NCBI GenBank assembly: GCA_036832975.1
Contig: DAITQM010000002.1
Location: forward strand, 124,001-188,000
DNA: 64,000 nt
From: DAITQM01 sp036832975
GTDB lineage: Bacteria > Pseudomonadota > Gammaproteobacteria > Xanthomonadales > Wenzhouxiangellaceae
Reading direction: 5' to 3'
The notes beneath the pieces were generated by a model. The model was not told where the DNA came from and did not search any database. It saw only the letters and a program-made list of their open reading frames with translations. This document shows positions 53,140-60,942 of this stretch, piece after piece (the stretch's first letter is position 1; each line of letters begins with the position of its first letter). Made by a program: the position numbers and the translations under genes.

Positions 53140-55836
53140 ATGGAACCAGCCATGACGATCACACAATGTGGAATGGAATGCCTCGTCCGTGCCCGCCTCG
53201 CCGTCGCCGCGGCCGGTCTGGCGCTGCTCGCCGCCTGCGGCGGCAGCAGCAGTAGTTTCACGCCGCCCAATCCGGGGAGCATCACGATCACCGCGGCGAC
53301 GACCACGGTGCCGTCCAACCCGGCCGAGCTGTCGCCGTCGCTGGAATTGCCGATCACGATCCAGCTCAATGTCAGAGTATTGACCAATACCGGCCAGCCG
53401 ATCGCCGAAGGGACGACGGTGTCGATGACCTCGAGCAACACGCTGGTCGGTACGCTGTCGGTGCCAGACGATCCGACCACGCAGAACGTCAATGAATTCA
53501 TCGGCCGCTTCGCGACGATCACGACGCAGACGTCCGGCGGCAATGCCAGCTTCTTTTTCACTTCCGGGACGCAAACCGGCAACGCCGTTCTGACCGCATC
53601 GTTCCAGGATCCCTCGGCCAACCGCACGGTGACCGCGACGATTACGATCTCCGTCGTGCCGGCGCCGCCCGAGGAGCGCATCACGATCACTGCGACGCGC
53701 AACTCCCTGCCGGCGAATATCTTGAACGTGCCGCCGTTTTTCGGCTCGCCGTTCATTTCCGAATTGACCCTGAGTTTCCGCGGCGCCGACGGCACCATCG
53801 TCAGCCCCGCCGGCGGCACGTTCGGCGTGGCGATCAGCCCGGTCACGGTCGCCGCGTTCTCGACGCTCGATGACCCAGAAACGACCGATGTCAACGAATT
53901 TTTTGTGTTGCTCGGCAACGGTCCGGTCGATTCGGCCGGCGGCCAGGCGTCGGTGTTCGTCCACTCGTTCGATCAGCCGGGGACGGCGACGGTGACCGTC
54001 ACCGCGACCGACCCGGGCACCAATCAACCCTTTAGCGCACAGTTCCCGATCACCATCGTCGCCGGCGCCGCCGACGGCGTGCCCGGGCAAATTTCGATCG
54101 GCCAATCGACGGCGCCGGTCTTTATCCAGGGCTCGGGAGGGGCGACCGCCAAGGCGTTGAACGTCCAGGTGTTGGACAACGGCAACCAACCGGTCGCCGA
54201 TCCGGTGGCCGGCAGCAATCGCTTCAACAACGTCCGCGTCGTGCTCGAACCGCCGAATGCCAATGGCTCGCGTCTGACCGGCACCAACGCCAATGGCGGC
54301 GCGGTCAATGGCCTCGATATCGCCGTCGCGACGGTGAACGGTCAGGTCCAGGTCGGTTTCAACAGCGGCACGACGACCGGCCTGCATCGCATGACGGCCA
54401 CCGCCGACCGCGCCGACAACAATGTCGATAACGGCATCCAGGATCCGTTGAACGCCGAAGCCACGGTCGTGGTCGGTGACGGCCGGCTGGCCTCGGTCAA
54501 GCTCACCGGATCGTTGATCAACGCCATCCAGATCAACAGCGTCAGCGACATGGTCGATCCCGACAATCCGCCGATGGCCGATCCGGACACCGGCGTCATC
54601 ATCCCGCCCGATCCCGACGGTACGCTGACTTTGAATCTCAGCCTGATCGCCAACGACGCGGTCGGCAACCCGGTGCTGCCTGGCACGGTCTTGCAGATCG
54701 GCAAGGTTGATGCGCCGACGCTGCCCAATGACCCCAGCACGTTCGTCTTCTCCGGCGTCAACGGCAACCCGCAGGAAGGCAGCACGCTGTTTACGGTGCC
54801 TTCTCTGCCTGACGGTTTTCTCGACGACCCGATGGCCGTCGATGAAGCGGCCGGCCCCGGTGACACCGTTGTCACGTTCGGCGAATTGATACCGGGCAAT
54901 GCCGAACACGAGGCGTCGCGCAGCGTTACCGGCGTCAACTCCAACACTTCGCTCAGCGTTTCGCCGGTGTACAACGACAACAACCCATCGGGCGCCATCG
55001 TCGATGACGGGCCGATCATTCCGTTCGTCGTCGGGCGTTCGGTGATCGGTACCATCGTCGGCCAGGCGCAGACCGAAGCCGACGGCGTCGCCGAATTCAC
55101 GATGACCTACCCGAATTCGGCGATCGGCCTGCCGGTCGTCGTCTGGACCCAGGGCAACCGGCTGGACGGCGCCAAGATACAGACCACGGCCGATGCCGAG
55201 GCGATCGTCTTCCCCGGCATCGCGCCGGGAACGCTGACCGTTTCGCCAGCGCAGATCCGCGGCAATACCAGCGCCGACATCACGCTGTGCGTTTTCGATG
55301 CGATTAACAACCCGGTGCAAGGCGTGGTCATTACCTTCACTCCTGCCGGTCAGGGCAACTTCTCGGTCAGCGACGATCCGCTGGTCACCGGCCCGGGCGG
55401 CTGCGTGACGACCACCGCGACGTCGAGCGGACTGGTCTTCGGCCAGCCGCCGCTGGTCGTGACCTTCATGGGCGCCGGGGCCACCGCCGACCTCGAAGTG
55501 ATCATGGCGCAGAACGCCTTCCTCGCGGTCAGCCCGAACCCGATGAACCTGAACCTGACCTCGTTGGCCACCGCAACGGTGACCGACGACCTGGGCGGCG
55601 TGCTGTCGGGTGTGTTGGTCAACCTCGCCTGCGCCGACCCTGACATCGCTTTCACGCCGCCGGCGGCGACCACCAATAACAACGGCCAGGCGTTCTTCAC
55701 GATCGCCCGTTGCGCCGACGATATCAATTCGTCGTGCACGTTCACGGCCAATGTCAGCGGCACGATGCTTGATGCGACGATCACGGTCTTCTCTTCGGGC
55801 CCGCCGCCATCGCCGCCGCCGGGCATTTGCCCGTAA
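53140..55836 (+). CDS. Large Ig-like (Big/invasin-type) lipoprotein
   Basis: An 898-residue lipoprotein (ALLAACGG, Cys33) rich in Thr, Asn, Asp and Val with very few Lys. At least six to seven beta-sandwich repeats of about 100 residues are recognisable from strands such as ITIQLNVRVLTNTGQPIAEGT, LSFRGADGTIVSPAGG, ADITLCVFDAINNPVQGVVI and ATVTDDLGGVLSGVLVNL, the Big-1 pattern of unused-end linkers seen in invasin-like proteins. It ends in a Pro-rich PPPSPPPG tail. It begins 17 bp after pilQ, so it is probably the last gene of the pil operon. A pilus-linked adhesive or secretin-associated role is inference. Confidence 0.78.
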   Translation: MEPAMTITQCGMECLVRARLAVAAAGLALLAACGGSSSSFTPPNPGSITITAATTTVPSNPAELSPSLELPITIQLNVRVLTNTGQPIAEGTTVSMTSSNTLVGTLSVPDDPTTQNVNEFIGRFATITTQTSGGNASFFFTSGTQTGNAVLTASFQDPSANRTVTATITISVVPAPPEERITITATRNSLPANILNVPPFFGSPFISELTLSFRGADGTIVSPAGGTFGVAISPVTVAAFSTLDDPETTDVNEFFVLLGNGPVDSAGGQASVFVHSFDQPGTATVTVTATDPGTNQPFSAQFPITIVAGAADGVPGQISIGQSTAPVFIQGSGGATAKALNVQVLDNGNQPVADPVAGSNRFNNVRVVLEPPNANGSRLTGTNANGGAVNGLDIAVATVNGQVQVGFNSGTTTGLHRMTATADRADNNVDNGIQDPLNAEATVVVGDGRLASVKLTGSLINAIQINSVSDMVDPDNPPMADPDTGVIIPPDPDGTLTLNLSLIANDAVGNPVLPGTVLQIGKVDAPTLPNDPSTFVFSGVNGNPQEGSTLFTVPSLPDGFLDDPMAVDEAAGPGDTVVTFGELIPGNAEHEASRSVTGVNSNTSLSVSPVYNDNNPSGAIVDDGPIIPFVVGRSVIGTIVGQAQTEADGVAEFTMTYPNSAIGLPVVVWTQGNRLDGAKIQTTADAEAIVFPGIAPGTLTVSPAQIRGNTSADITLCVFDAINNPVQGVVITFTPAGQGNFSVSDDPLVTGPGGCVTTTATSSGLVFGQPPLVVTFMGAGATADLEVIMAQNAFLAVSPNPMNLNLTSLATATVTDDLGGVLSGVLVNLACADPDIAFTPPAATTNNNGQAFFTIARCADDINSSCTFTANVSGTMLDATITVFSSGPPPSPPPGICP

Positions 55837-55877
55837 ATGAAGGTCTGAATCAGCCCATCGTGGGCTGATCAGACCAC

Positions 55878-55905
55878 GCAAAGTCCGGCACCGGTCCGGA
55901 CTTTG
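55878..55905 (+). terminator. Strong hairpin after the Ig-like lipoprotein gene
   Basis: GCAAAGTCCGG and its exact inverse CCGGACTTTGC enclose a 6-nt loop. Only a short T-rich stretch follows, so it may end the pil transcript less efficiently than a canonical terminator. Confidence 0.55.
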
Positions 55906-55935
55906 CTTCGCATTCACCCCGAGCGCCCGGATTAG

Positions 55936-56086
55936 CAGGCTGTTGAAAAACAGCCTGCTAATCCGGGCCACGGATGGCCCGGCGAAATCAGGCGCTCCTT
56001 AGCGGCTGATTTCGGGAGCGCAGCGCAAGTCGCGCCATTCGCAAGCGACGTTGAAAAACGCCAGGATGGCGTTTTTCAACAACCTG
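55936..56086. mobile_element. 151-bp element with TTAG duplication (family 2)
   Basis: It is flanked by TTAG on both sides (55932-55935 and 56087-56090). The left end is a nested palindrome CAGGCTGTTGAAAAACAGCCTG with its own CTAA. The right end is the GTTGAAAAACGCC hairpin finishing CAACAACCTG. It is nearly identical to the element beside PBP1A. No coding capacity. Confidence 0.88.
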
Positions 56087-56126
56087 TTAGGCCGGGCGCT
56101 TGCTTTTCAGGGCGGCACACCGCAGC

Positions 56127-56921
56127 ATGGCGCTGATGTTCGCTTTTCACTTGACCGCCGGTGACGGCCCGGTTCTGATCAGCCTGCCGCACGTCGGCCT
56201 GTCTGTCCCAGACGACCTCTTGCCGGACCTCACGCCGGCGGCGCAAACGCTGCCCGATACCGATTTCCAGGTCGAGGCGCTGTACGATTTCGCCCCGCGC
56301 TTGGACTGTTCAGTGCTGCGCGCCGTCCATTCGCGCTATGTCGTCGATCTCAACCGGCCGCCCGACGATGCTGCTCTTTACGAGACTCCGACCAGCGGTC
56401 TGGTACCGCGTCTCACGTTCGCCGGCGAAGCCATTTATCGCCCTGGGTTCGAGCCGGATGCGGCCGAGGTCGCCCGGCGCCTGGCGCGCTACTGGCAGCC
56501 CTATCACCAGGCGCTGGCCGCGACCCTCGAGCGTTTGCGCCGGCGGCACGGCCATGCCGTATTGCTCGACGCCCATTCAATCCGTTCGCACGTGCCGCGC
56601 CTGTTCGCCGGCCGCCTGCCGGATTTGAACCTCGGCACGTTCGACCGGCAAAGCGCGGCACCGGCGCTAATCGATGTCGCCTGGCAAGCGCTCGGTTCGG
56701 ACCTGAGATTTTCGCGCGTTTGCGATGGCCGTTTCCGCGGTGGTTACATCACACGCCATTACGGCGACCCGGCGTACGGCGTGCATGCCGTGCAGCTTGA
56801 ACTGGCCCAGGCTTGTTACATGGACGAAGAGCACCCGCAGCGTGTCGATCCGGTGGCTCAGGCACCGCTCAAGGTCGTGCTGGAACGCCTGGTCGAAGCG
56901 TTATCGGCCTGGCGGCCATGA
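56127..56921 (+). CDS. hutG: N-formylglutamate deformylase
   Basis: A 264-residue zinc hydrolase cleaving N-formylglutamate to glutamate and formate, the last step of the five-step histidine pathway. Motifs are LISLPHVGLSVPDDL, the metal-binding DTDFQVEALYDF, RYVVDLNRPPDD and LLDAHSIRSHVPRLF, ending GVHAVQLELAQACYMDEE. The ATG at 56127 is chosen; a TTG upstream is in frame. ATGA overlap with hutF. The upstream genes hutH, hutU and hutI are not in this window. Confidence 0.95.
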   Translation: MALMFAFHLTAGDGPVLISLPHVGLSVPDDLLPDLTPAAQTLPDTDFQVEALYDFAPRLDCSVLRAVHSRYVVDLNRPPDDAALYETPTSGLVPRLTFAGEAIYRPGFEPDAAEVARRLARYWQPYHQALAATLERLRRRHGHAVLLDAHSIRSHVPRLFAGRLPDLNLGTFDRQSAAPALIDVAWQALGSDLRFSRVCDGRFRGGYITRHYGDPAYGVHAVQLELAQACYMDEEHPQRVDPVAQAPLKVVLERLVEALSAWRP

Positions 56922-58327
56922 ACGCCGGTGGCAGCTCCGCATCCGGCGATCGGCGCTTCTTAGCGCCGTGGGCCTTGTTGCCCGACGGTTGGCGGTCCGA
57001 TGTCGTGATGACCGTCGATGCCGGCGGGTCGATCGCCGCCGTTGAAGCAAGACGCGAAACAGACCGTACCGCGTCACTCCATGTTCTGCCGGGGCCGGTG
57101 GTCCCGGCGATGGCCGACGTCCACACCCACAGCTTCCAGCGCCTGTTGGCCGGCCGGATGCAGACCACGCCGGCCACCGGCGAAGACGATTTCTGGTCCT
57201 GGCGGCAGGGCATGTACCGCCTGGCGAACCGGATCGCACCCGAATCATTGACGGTCATTGCCGCTTTTGTTTACTCGGAACTGCTGGCCGCCGGCTATAC
57301 CCGGATCGGCGAATTCCATTATTTACACCGCGGCGCGGATGGCGCCGCCGGCACCGGGCGGGAGATGGGCGAAGCGTTGCTGCACGCCGCCGGTGCGACC
57401 GGTGTCGCGCTGACCTTGTTGCCGGCGCTGTATCAATACGGCGGTTTCGGGCAGCGGCCGGCGAGTAGCGACCAACAGCGGTTTTTGCTGGCGCTCGATG
57501 AATACCTCGAACTCCATGCGGCGCTCGGCGCCAGGGCCGCCGCCTGCGGCCAGCCGGCGCCCGGTGTCGCGGTCCACTCGCTGCGGGCGGTCGATCCGAT
57601 GACCGCCGCCGAGCTGCGCCGGGCGCTGCCCGCTTTGCCGTTCCATTTACATATCGCCGAACAACCGGCCGAAGTCGAAGCGTGTATCGCACAATACGGT
57701 ATAACGCCGATCCGGCTCGCGCTCGACCGTCTCGACCTCGATGCCCACTGTTGTCTGGTGCACGCGACACACGGGATGGGCGATGAGCTGGCGGCCGTTG
57801 CGGCGTGCGGCGCGGTCGTCGCGCTGTGCCCAGGCACCGAAGCCGATCTCGGCGACGGGTTGTTTCCGCTCGCCGATTTTCTTGCCCAGGGCGGTCGCTT
57901 CGCGCTCGGTTCGGACAGCAATGCAACGCTTTCGCCGTTCACCGAAGTACAGCGGCTGGAACACCAGGCCCGCCTGGTGGCGCGGCGGCGTCATCGCCTG
58001 GCGCCGCCCGGCGGCATCCACAGCGGCACCTGGTTGTGGCAACATGCGGCGCAGGCCGGGGCGCATGCACTTGGCGCCGCGGGCGGCATCGCTGCGGGCC
58101 GGCCGGCTGACTGGCTGGTGCTCAAACCATTGACGGTCCTGGCCGAGACGTTACCGGTCGAACATTGGCTCGACGCGGCGATTCTCGGCGAGGCGCTCGT
58201 CGCCATCGACGAGGTGTACGCCGGCGGCGTGCGCCGGGTGGCCGGCGGCCGCCATCTCGAAGCCGAACGATACGGCGAAGCGCTGCGCGCGGTATTGAAA
58301 GACAATCCAGGAATGTTCAACGAATGA
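56918..58327 (+). CDS. hutF: Formimidoylglutamate deiminase
   Basis: A 469-residue amidohydrolase converting N-formimidoylglutamate to N-formylglutamate and ammonia. The metal site is built from DVHTHSFQRLLAGR, FHLHIAEQPAEVEACI, VHATHGM and LGSDSNATLSPFTEVQRLEHQ, the last characteristic of HutF. It feeds HutG, encoded just upstream with a 4-bp overlap. Confidence 0.95.
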   Translation: MNAGGSSASGDRRFLAPWALLPDGWRSDVVMTVDAGGSIAAVEARRETDRTASLHVLPGPVVPAMADVHTHSFQRLLAGRMQTTPATGEDDFWSWRQGMYRLANRIAPESLTVIAAFVYSELLAAGYTRIGEFHYLHRGADGAAGTGREMGEALLHAAGATGVALTLLPALYQYGGFGQRPASSDQQRFLLALDEYLELHAALGARAAACGQPAPGVAVHSLRAVDPMTAAELRRALPALPFHLHIAEQPAEVEACIAQYGITPIRLALDRLDLDAHCCLVHATHGMGDELAAVAACGAVVALCPGTEADLGDGLFPLADFLAQGGRFALGSDSNATLSPFTEVQRLEHQARLVARRRHRLAPPGGIHSGTWLWQHAAQAGAHALGAAGGIAAGRPADWLVLKPLTVLAETLPVEHWLDAAILGEALVAIDEVYAGGVRRVAGGRHLEAERYGEALRAVLKDNPGMFNE

Positions 58328-59718
58328 CCCCAATCGACGCCTTACACGGCATTTTCGACCGGCAGCGCCGGGCGGCGACGGCGGATGGCCCGAGCTTCGC
58401 CGTCCGCCGGAGGCAGCTTGCGGAGCTGGACGAGGCGCTGCGCCGCCACCGGTCGCGGCTCATCGCCGCGATGGACGCCGATTTCGGCCACCGGGCCGCG
58501 GCCGAAAGCCTGCTCGGCGACCTGTTGATCGTTCATGAGGAAATCAAGTACATCGGCCGGCACCTGAAACGCTGGATGCGGCCGCGGCGGGCGCACGTCG
58601 ATTGGAAGTTCCGGCCCGGCCGGGCCTTTGTGTTGATCCAGCCGCGCGGCGTGGTCGGCATCATCAGCCCGTGGAACTACCCGGTCAATCTGGCGCTCGC
58701 CCCGCTCGCCGCAGCCCTCGCCGCCGGCAACCGGGTGATGCTGAAACCGTCCGAATTCACGCCGCATACCAGCGCCGCACTGGCCGCCATGCTCAGCGAA
58801 ATTTGTTCCCCCGACTTGGTTGCAGTGATCGAAGGCGGAGCCGAGATCGCCGCGGCGTTCGCGGCGCTGCCGTTCGATCATCTGCTGTTCACCGGCTCGA
58901 CGGCGATCGGCCGCAAGGTGATGGCCGCGGCGGCCGAAAACCTGACGCCGGTCACGTTGGAACTCGGCGGCAAGTCGCCGGCCATCGTCGATCGCGACGC
59001 CGACCTCGAACGCAGCGCCCGGTCGCTGGTTGCCGGCAAGCTGTTCAATGCCGGCCAAACCTGCATTGCCCCCGATTACGTGCTGCTCGTCGGCCCGCGG
59101 CGGGCGGCGTTCAGCGCTGCACTGCAGCGCGCCGCCGGTGAAGCCTATCCCGATTTCGCCAGCAACGCCGATTACACCAGCATCATCGATCAGCGGCAAT
59201 ACGGCCGCTTGCAGCAGTGGCTGGCCGAAGCCACGGCCGGCGGCGCGACGGTCGTCCCGCTTGTGGCCGGTGAAGACGACCCGGCGGCGCGCCGCATGGT
59301 GCCGCGCCTGCTGTTCGATATGCCGGCCGGCAGTGCGCTGGAGCGCGAGGAAATTTTCGGGCCGCTCCTGCCGGTCGTCGAAGTCGCCGACGCCGCCGGG
59401 GCGATCGACTACATCCAAAACCGCGCCCGGCCGCTGGCCCTTTATTATTTCGGCAAAGCCAACGAGGATGAGGTGCTGCGCCGGACGATCTCCGGCGGCG
59501 TCTGCGTCAACGATACGCTGCTCCACATCGCGCAAAGCGACCTGCCGTTCGGCGGCATCGGACCGAGCGGCATGGGCGAGTATCACGGCGAAGAAGGCTT
59601 TATGACTTTCAGCAAGAAGAAAGCGGTATTCAGGCAAAGCCGTCTCAACGCCGCCGGCCTGCTCCGCCCGCCGTACAAACCGTGGAAAGAGCGGCTGCTC
59701 GCCTGGCTGGCGAAGTGA
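58324..59718 (+). CDS. Coniferyl-aldehyde-dehydrogenase-type aldehyde dehydrogenase
   Basis: A 464-residue NAD(P)-dependent dehydrogenase of the short membrane-tail ALDH3-like group. IISPWNYPVNLALAPL, FTGSTAIGRKVMAAAAENLTPVTLELGGKSP with the general-base Glu, and FNAGQTCIAPDYVL with the catalytic Cys are intact. The similarity is to coniferyl aldehyde dehydrogenase (CalB-like), but substrates cannot be read from sequence. The ATG overlaps the hutF stop. Confidence 0.9.
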   Translation: MTPIDALHGIFDRQRRAATADGPSFAVRRRQLAELDEALRRHRSRLIAAMDADFGHRAAAESLLGDLLIVHEEIKYIGRHLKRWMRPRRAHVDWKFRPGRAFVLIQPRGVVGIISPWNYPVNLALAPLAAALAAGNRVMLKPSEFTPHTSAALAAMLSEICSPDLVAVIEGGAEIAAAFAALPFDHLLFTGSTAIGRKVMAAAAENLTPVTLELGGKSPAIVDRDADLERSARSLVAGKLFNAGQTCIAPDYVLLVGPRRAAFSAALQRAAGEAYPDFASNADYTSIIDQRQYGRLQQWLAEATAGGATVVPLVAGEDDPAARRMVPRLLFDMPAGSALEREEIFGPLLPVVEVADAAGAIDYIQNRARPLALYYFGKANEDEVLRRTISGGVCVNDTLLHIAQSDLPFGGIGPSGMGEYHGEEGFMTFSKKKAVFRQSRLNAAGLLRPPYKPWKERLLAWLAK

Positions 59719-60326
59719 ACGAGCCCGCCGCACCGTTGCCGTACTCGGCGGCCGCCGAACGCAACCGCGAACCGATATTGGCCGTGCTGAAAGACATTCT
59801 CCCGGCCGCCGGCACGATACTCGAAATCGGCTCGGGCAGCGGCCAGCACGTTGTGTACTTCGCCCACGCCCTGCCAGCCTGGATCTGGCAGCCGAGCGAG
59901 ATGCCCGACGCGCTGCCCGGTCTGAAGGCGCGTCTGGCCGACGAAGGCGGGGCCAACATCCGCCCGCCGTTGGTCCTCGACGTCACGACAAAAGAATGGC
60001 CGGCGACCGTTTTCGATGCGCTGTACAGCGCCAATACGGCCCATATCATGCCGTGGAAAGCGGTGCTGGCGATGCTCGCCGGCGCCGGCCGCCTGTTGCG
60101 GCCCGGCGGTCTATTCGCGCTTTACGGCCCGTTCCACGATGGCGGCCGGCACGACGCGCCGAGCAATATCGAATTCGACGCCTGGCTCAAACAGCGCGAT
60201 CCCGAGATGGGGGTGCGCGACGCACTGGCATTGGCAGCCGCGGCGCGCCGTCATGGCTTGGAAAAAATCGACCAGCGCTCGATGCCGGCCAACAACCGTA
60301 TACTGGTATTTAATAAAGCTGCTTGA
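59715..60326 (+). CDS. DUF938 SAM-dependent methyltransferase
   Basis: A 203-residue class I methyltransferase-fold protein. Motif I is ILEIGSGSGQHVVYFA, followed by WQPSEMPDALPGLKARLAD, YSANTAHIMPWKAVLAML and LLRPGGLFALYGPFHDGG, the DUF938 pattern. The substrate is unknown. The GTG at 59715 overlaps the aldehyde dehydrogenase stop as GTGA; the protein then begins VNEPAAPLPYSAAAERN, as family members do. Confidence 0.88.
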   Translation: MNEPAAPLPYSAAAERNREPILAVLKDILPAAGTILEIGSGSGQHVVYFAHALPAWIWQPSEMPDALPGLKARLADEGGANIRPPLVLDVTTKEWPATVFDALYSANTAHIMPWKAVLAMLAGAGRLLRPGGLFALYGPFHDGGRHDAPSNIEFDAWLKQRDPEMGVRDALALAAAARRHGLEKIDQRSMPANNRILVFNKAA

Positions 60327-60340
60327 CCGGGTTTGAAATC

Positions 60341-60838
60341 ATGTTTGCCGTTGCCGCAGAGCCGATCGCCGCCGACAAAAAAATGCAATACCGCCATCTG
60401 CTCGATCAGGCACGGGCCTTGTTCGAGGGCGAAAGCGACAGCCTGGCCAATGCCGCCAACCTCGCCGCCTTGCTGTACCACGGGCTGCCCGAACTCAACT
60501 GGGCCGGGTTTTATTTCCGGCGCGGCACCGACTTGGTGCTCGGGCCGTTTCAGGGCCGGCCGGCCTGTGTCCGGATTCCGCTCGGCTCGGGGGTGTGCGG
60601 CACCGCGGCGCACCGCGGCGAGGTGCAGTGCGTGACCGATGTCAATGCCTTTCCCGGCCATATCGCCTGCGATGCCCATTCGCGTTCGGAAATCGTGATT
60701 CCGCTGCGCCGCGGCGGCGAGGTGATCGGGGTGCTCGATCTCGACAGCCCCAAGCTCGCGCGGTTCGATGCACAAGACGAATCGGGGCTCACCGCGCTGG
60801 CCGCTTTATGGCTCGAAATGAGCCGGACGGCAGTCTGA
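60341..60838 (+). CDS. msrC: Free methionine-(R)-sulfoxide reductase
   Basis: A 165-residue GAF-domain enzyme reducing free Met-R-sulfoxide. The catalytic Cys set is present in RPACVRIPLGSGVCGTAA and HIACDAHSRSEIVIPL, with LNWAGFYFRRGTDLVLGPFQG as the substrate-side motif. The ATG at 60341 is preferred; a TTG at 60323 overlaps the previous stop. It is the last gene of the hutG-to-msrC overlapping string. The 104 bp after it separate it from the convergent SEL1 gene. Confidence 0.93.
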   Translation: MFAVAAEPIAADKKMQYRHLLDQARALFEGESDSLANAANLAALLYHGLPELNWAGFYFRRGTDLVLGPFQGRPACVRIPLGSGVCGTAAHRGEVQCVTDVNAFPGHIACDAHSRSEIVIPLRRGGEVIGVLDLDSPKLARFDAQDESGLTALAALWLEMSRTAV

Positions 60839-60942
60839 TTCGCGCCGCGCGCGGCGTTGGCCTGTGGTGCTGGGTGGCGCTGCTGTCGCCGGCCGCAGGT
60901 GCGGCGGAACATTCCATCACCCTGAACGAGCCGAGCCGGCGG

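Noticed and set aside
52594..55971. 1125-codon open frame on the minus strand opposite pilQ and the Ig-like lipoprotein
   Set aside because: It is antisense to two well-supported genes, its composition is Arg/Asp/Gly-rich low complexity with no domain, and such frames are expected in GC-rich DNA with strong third-position bias.
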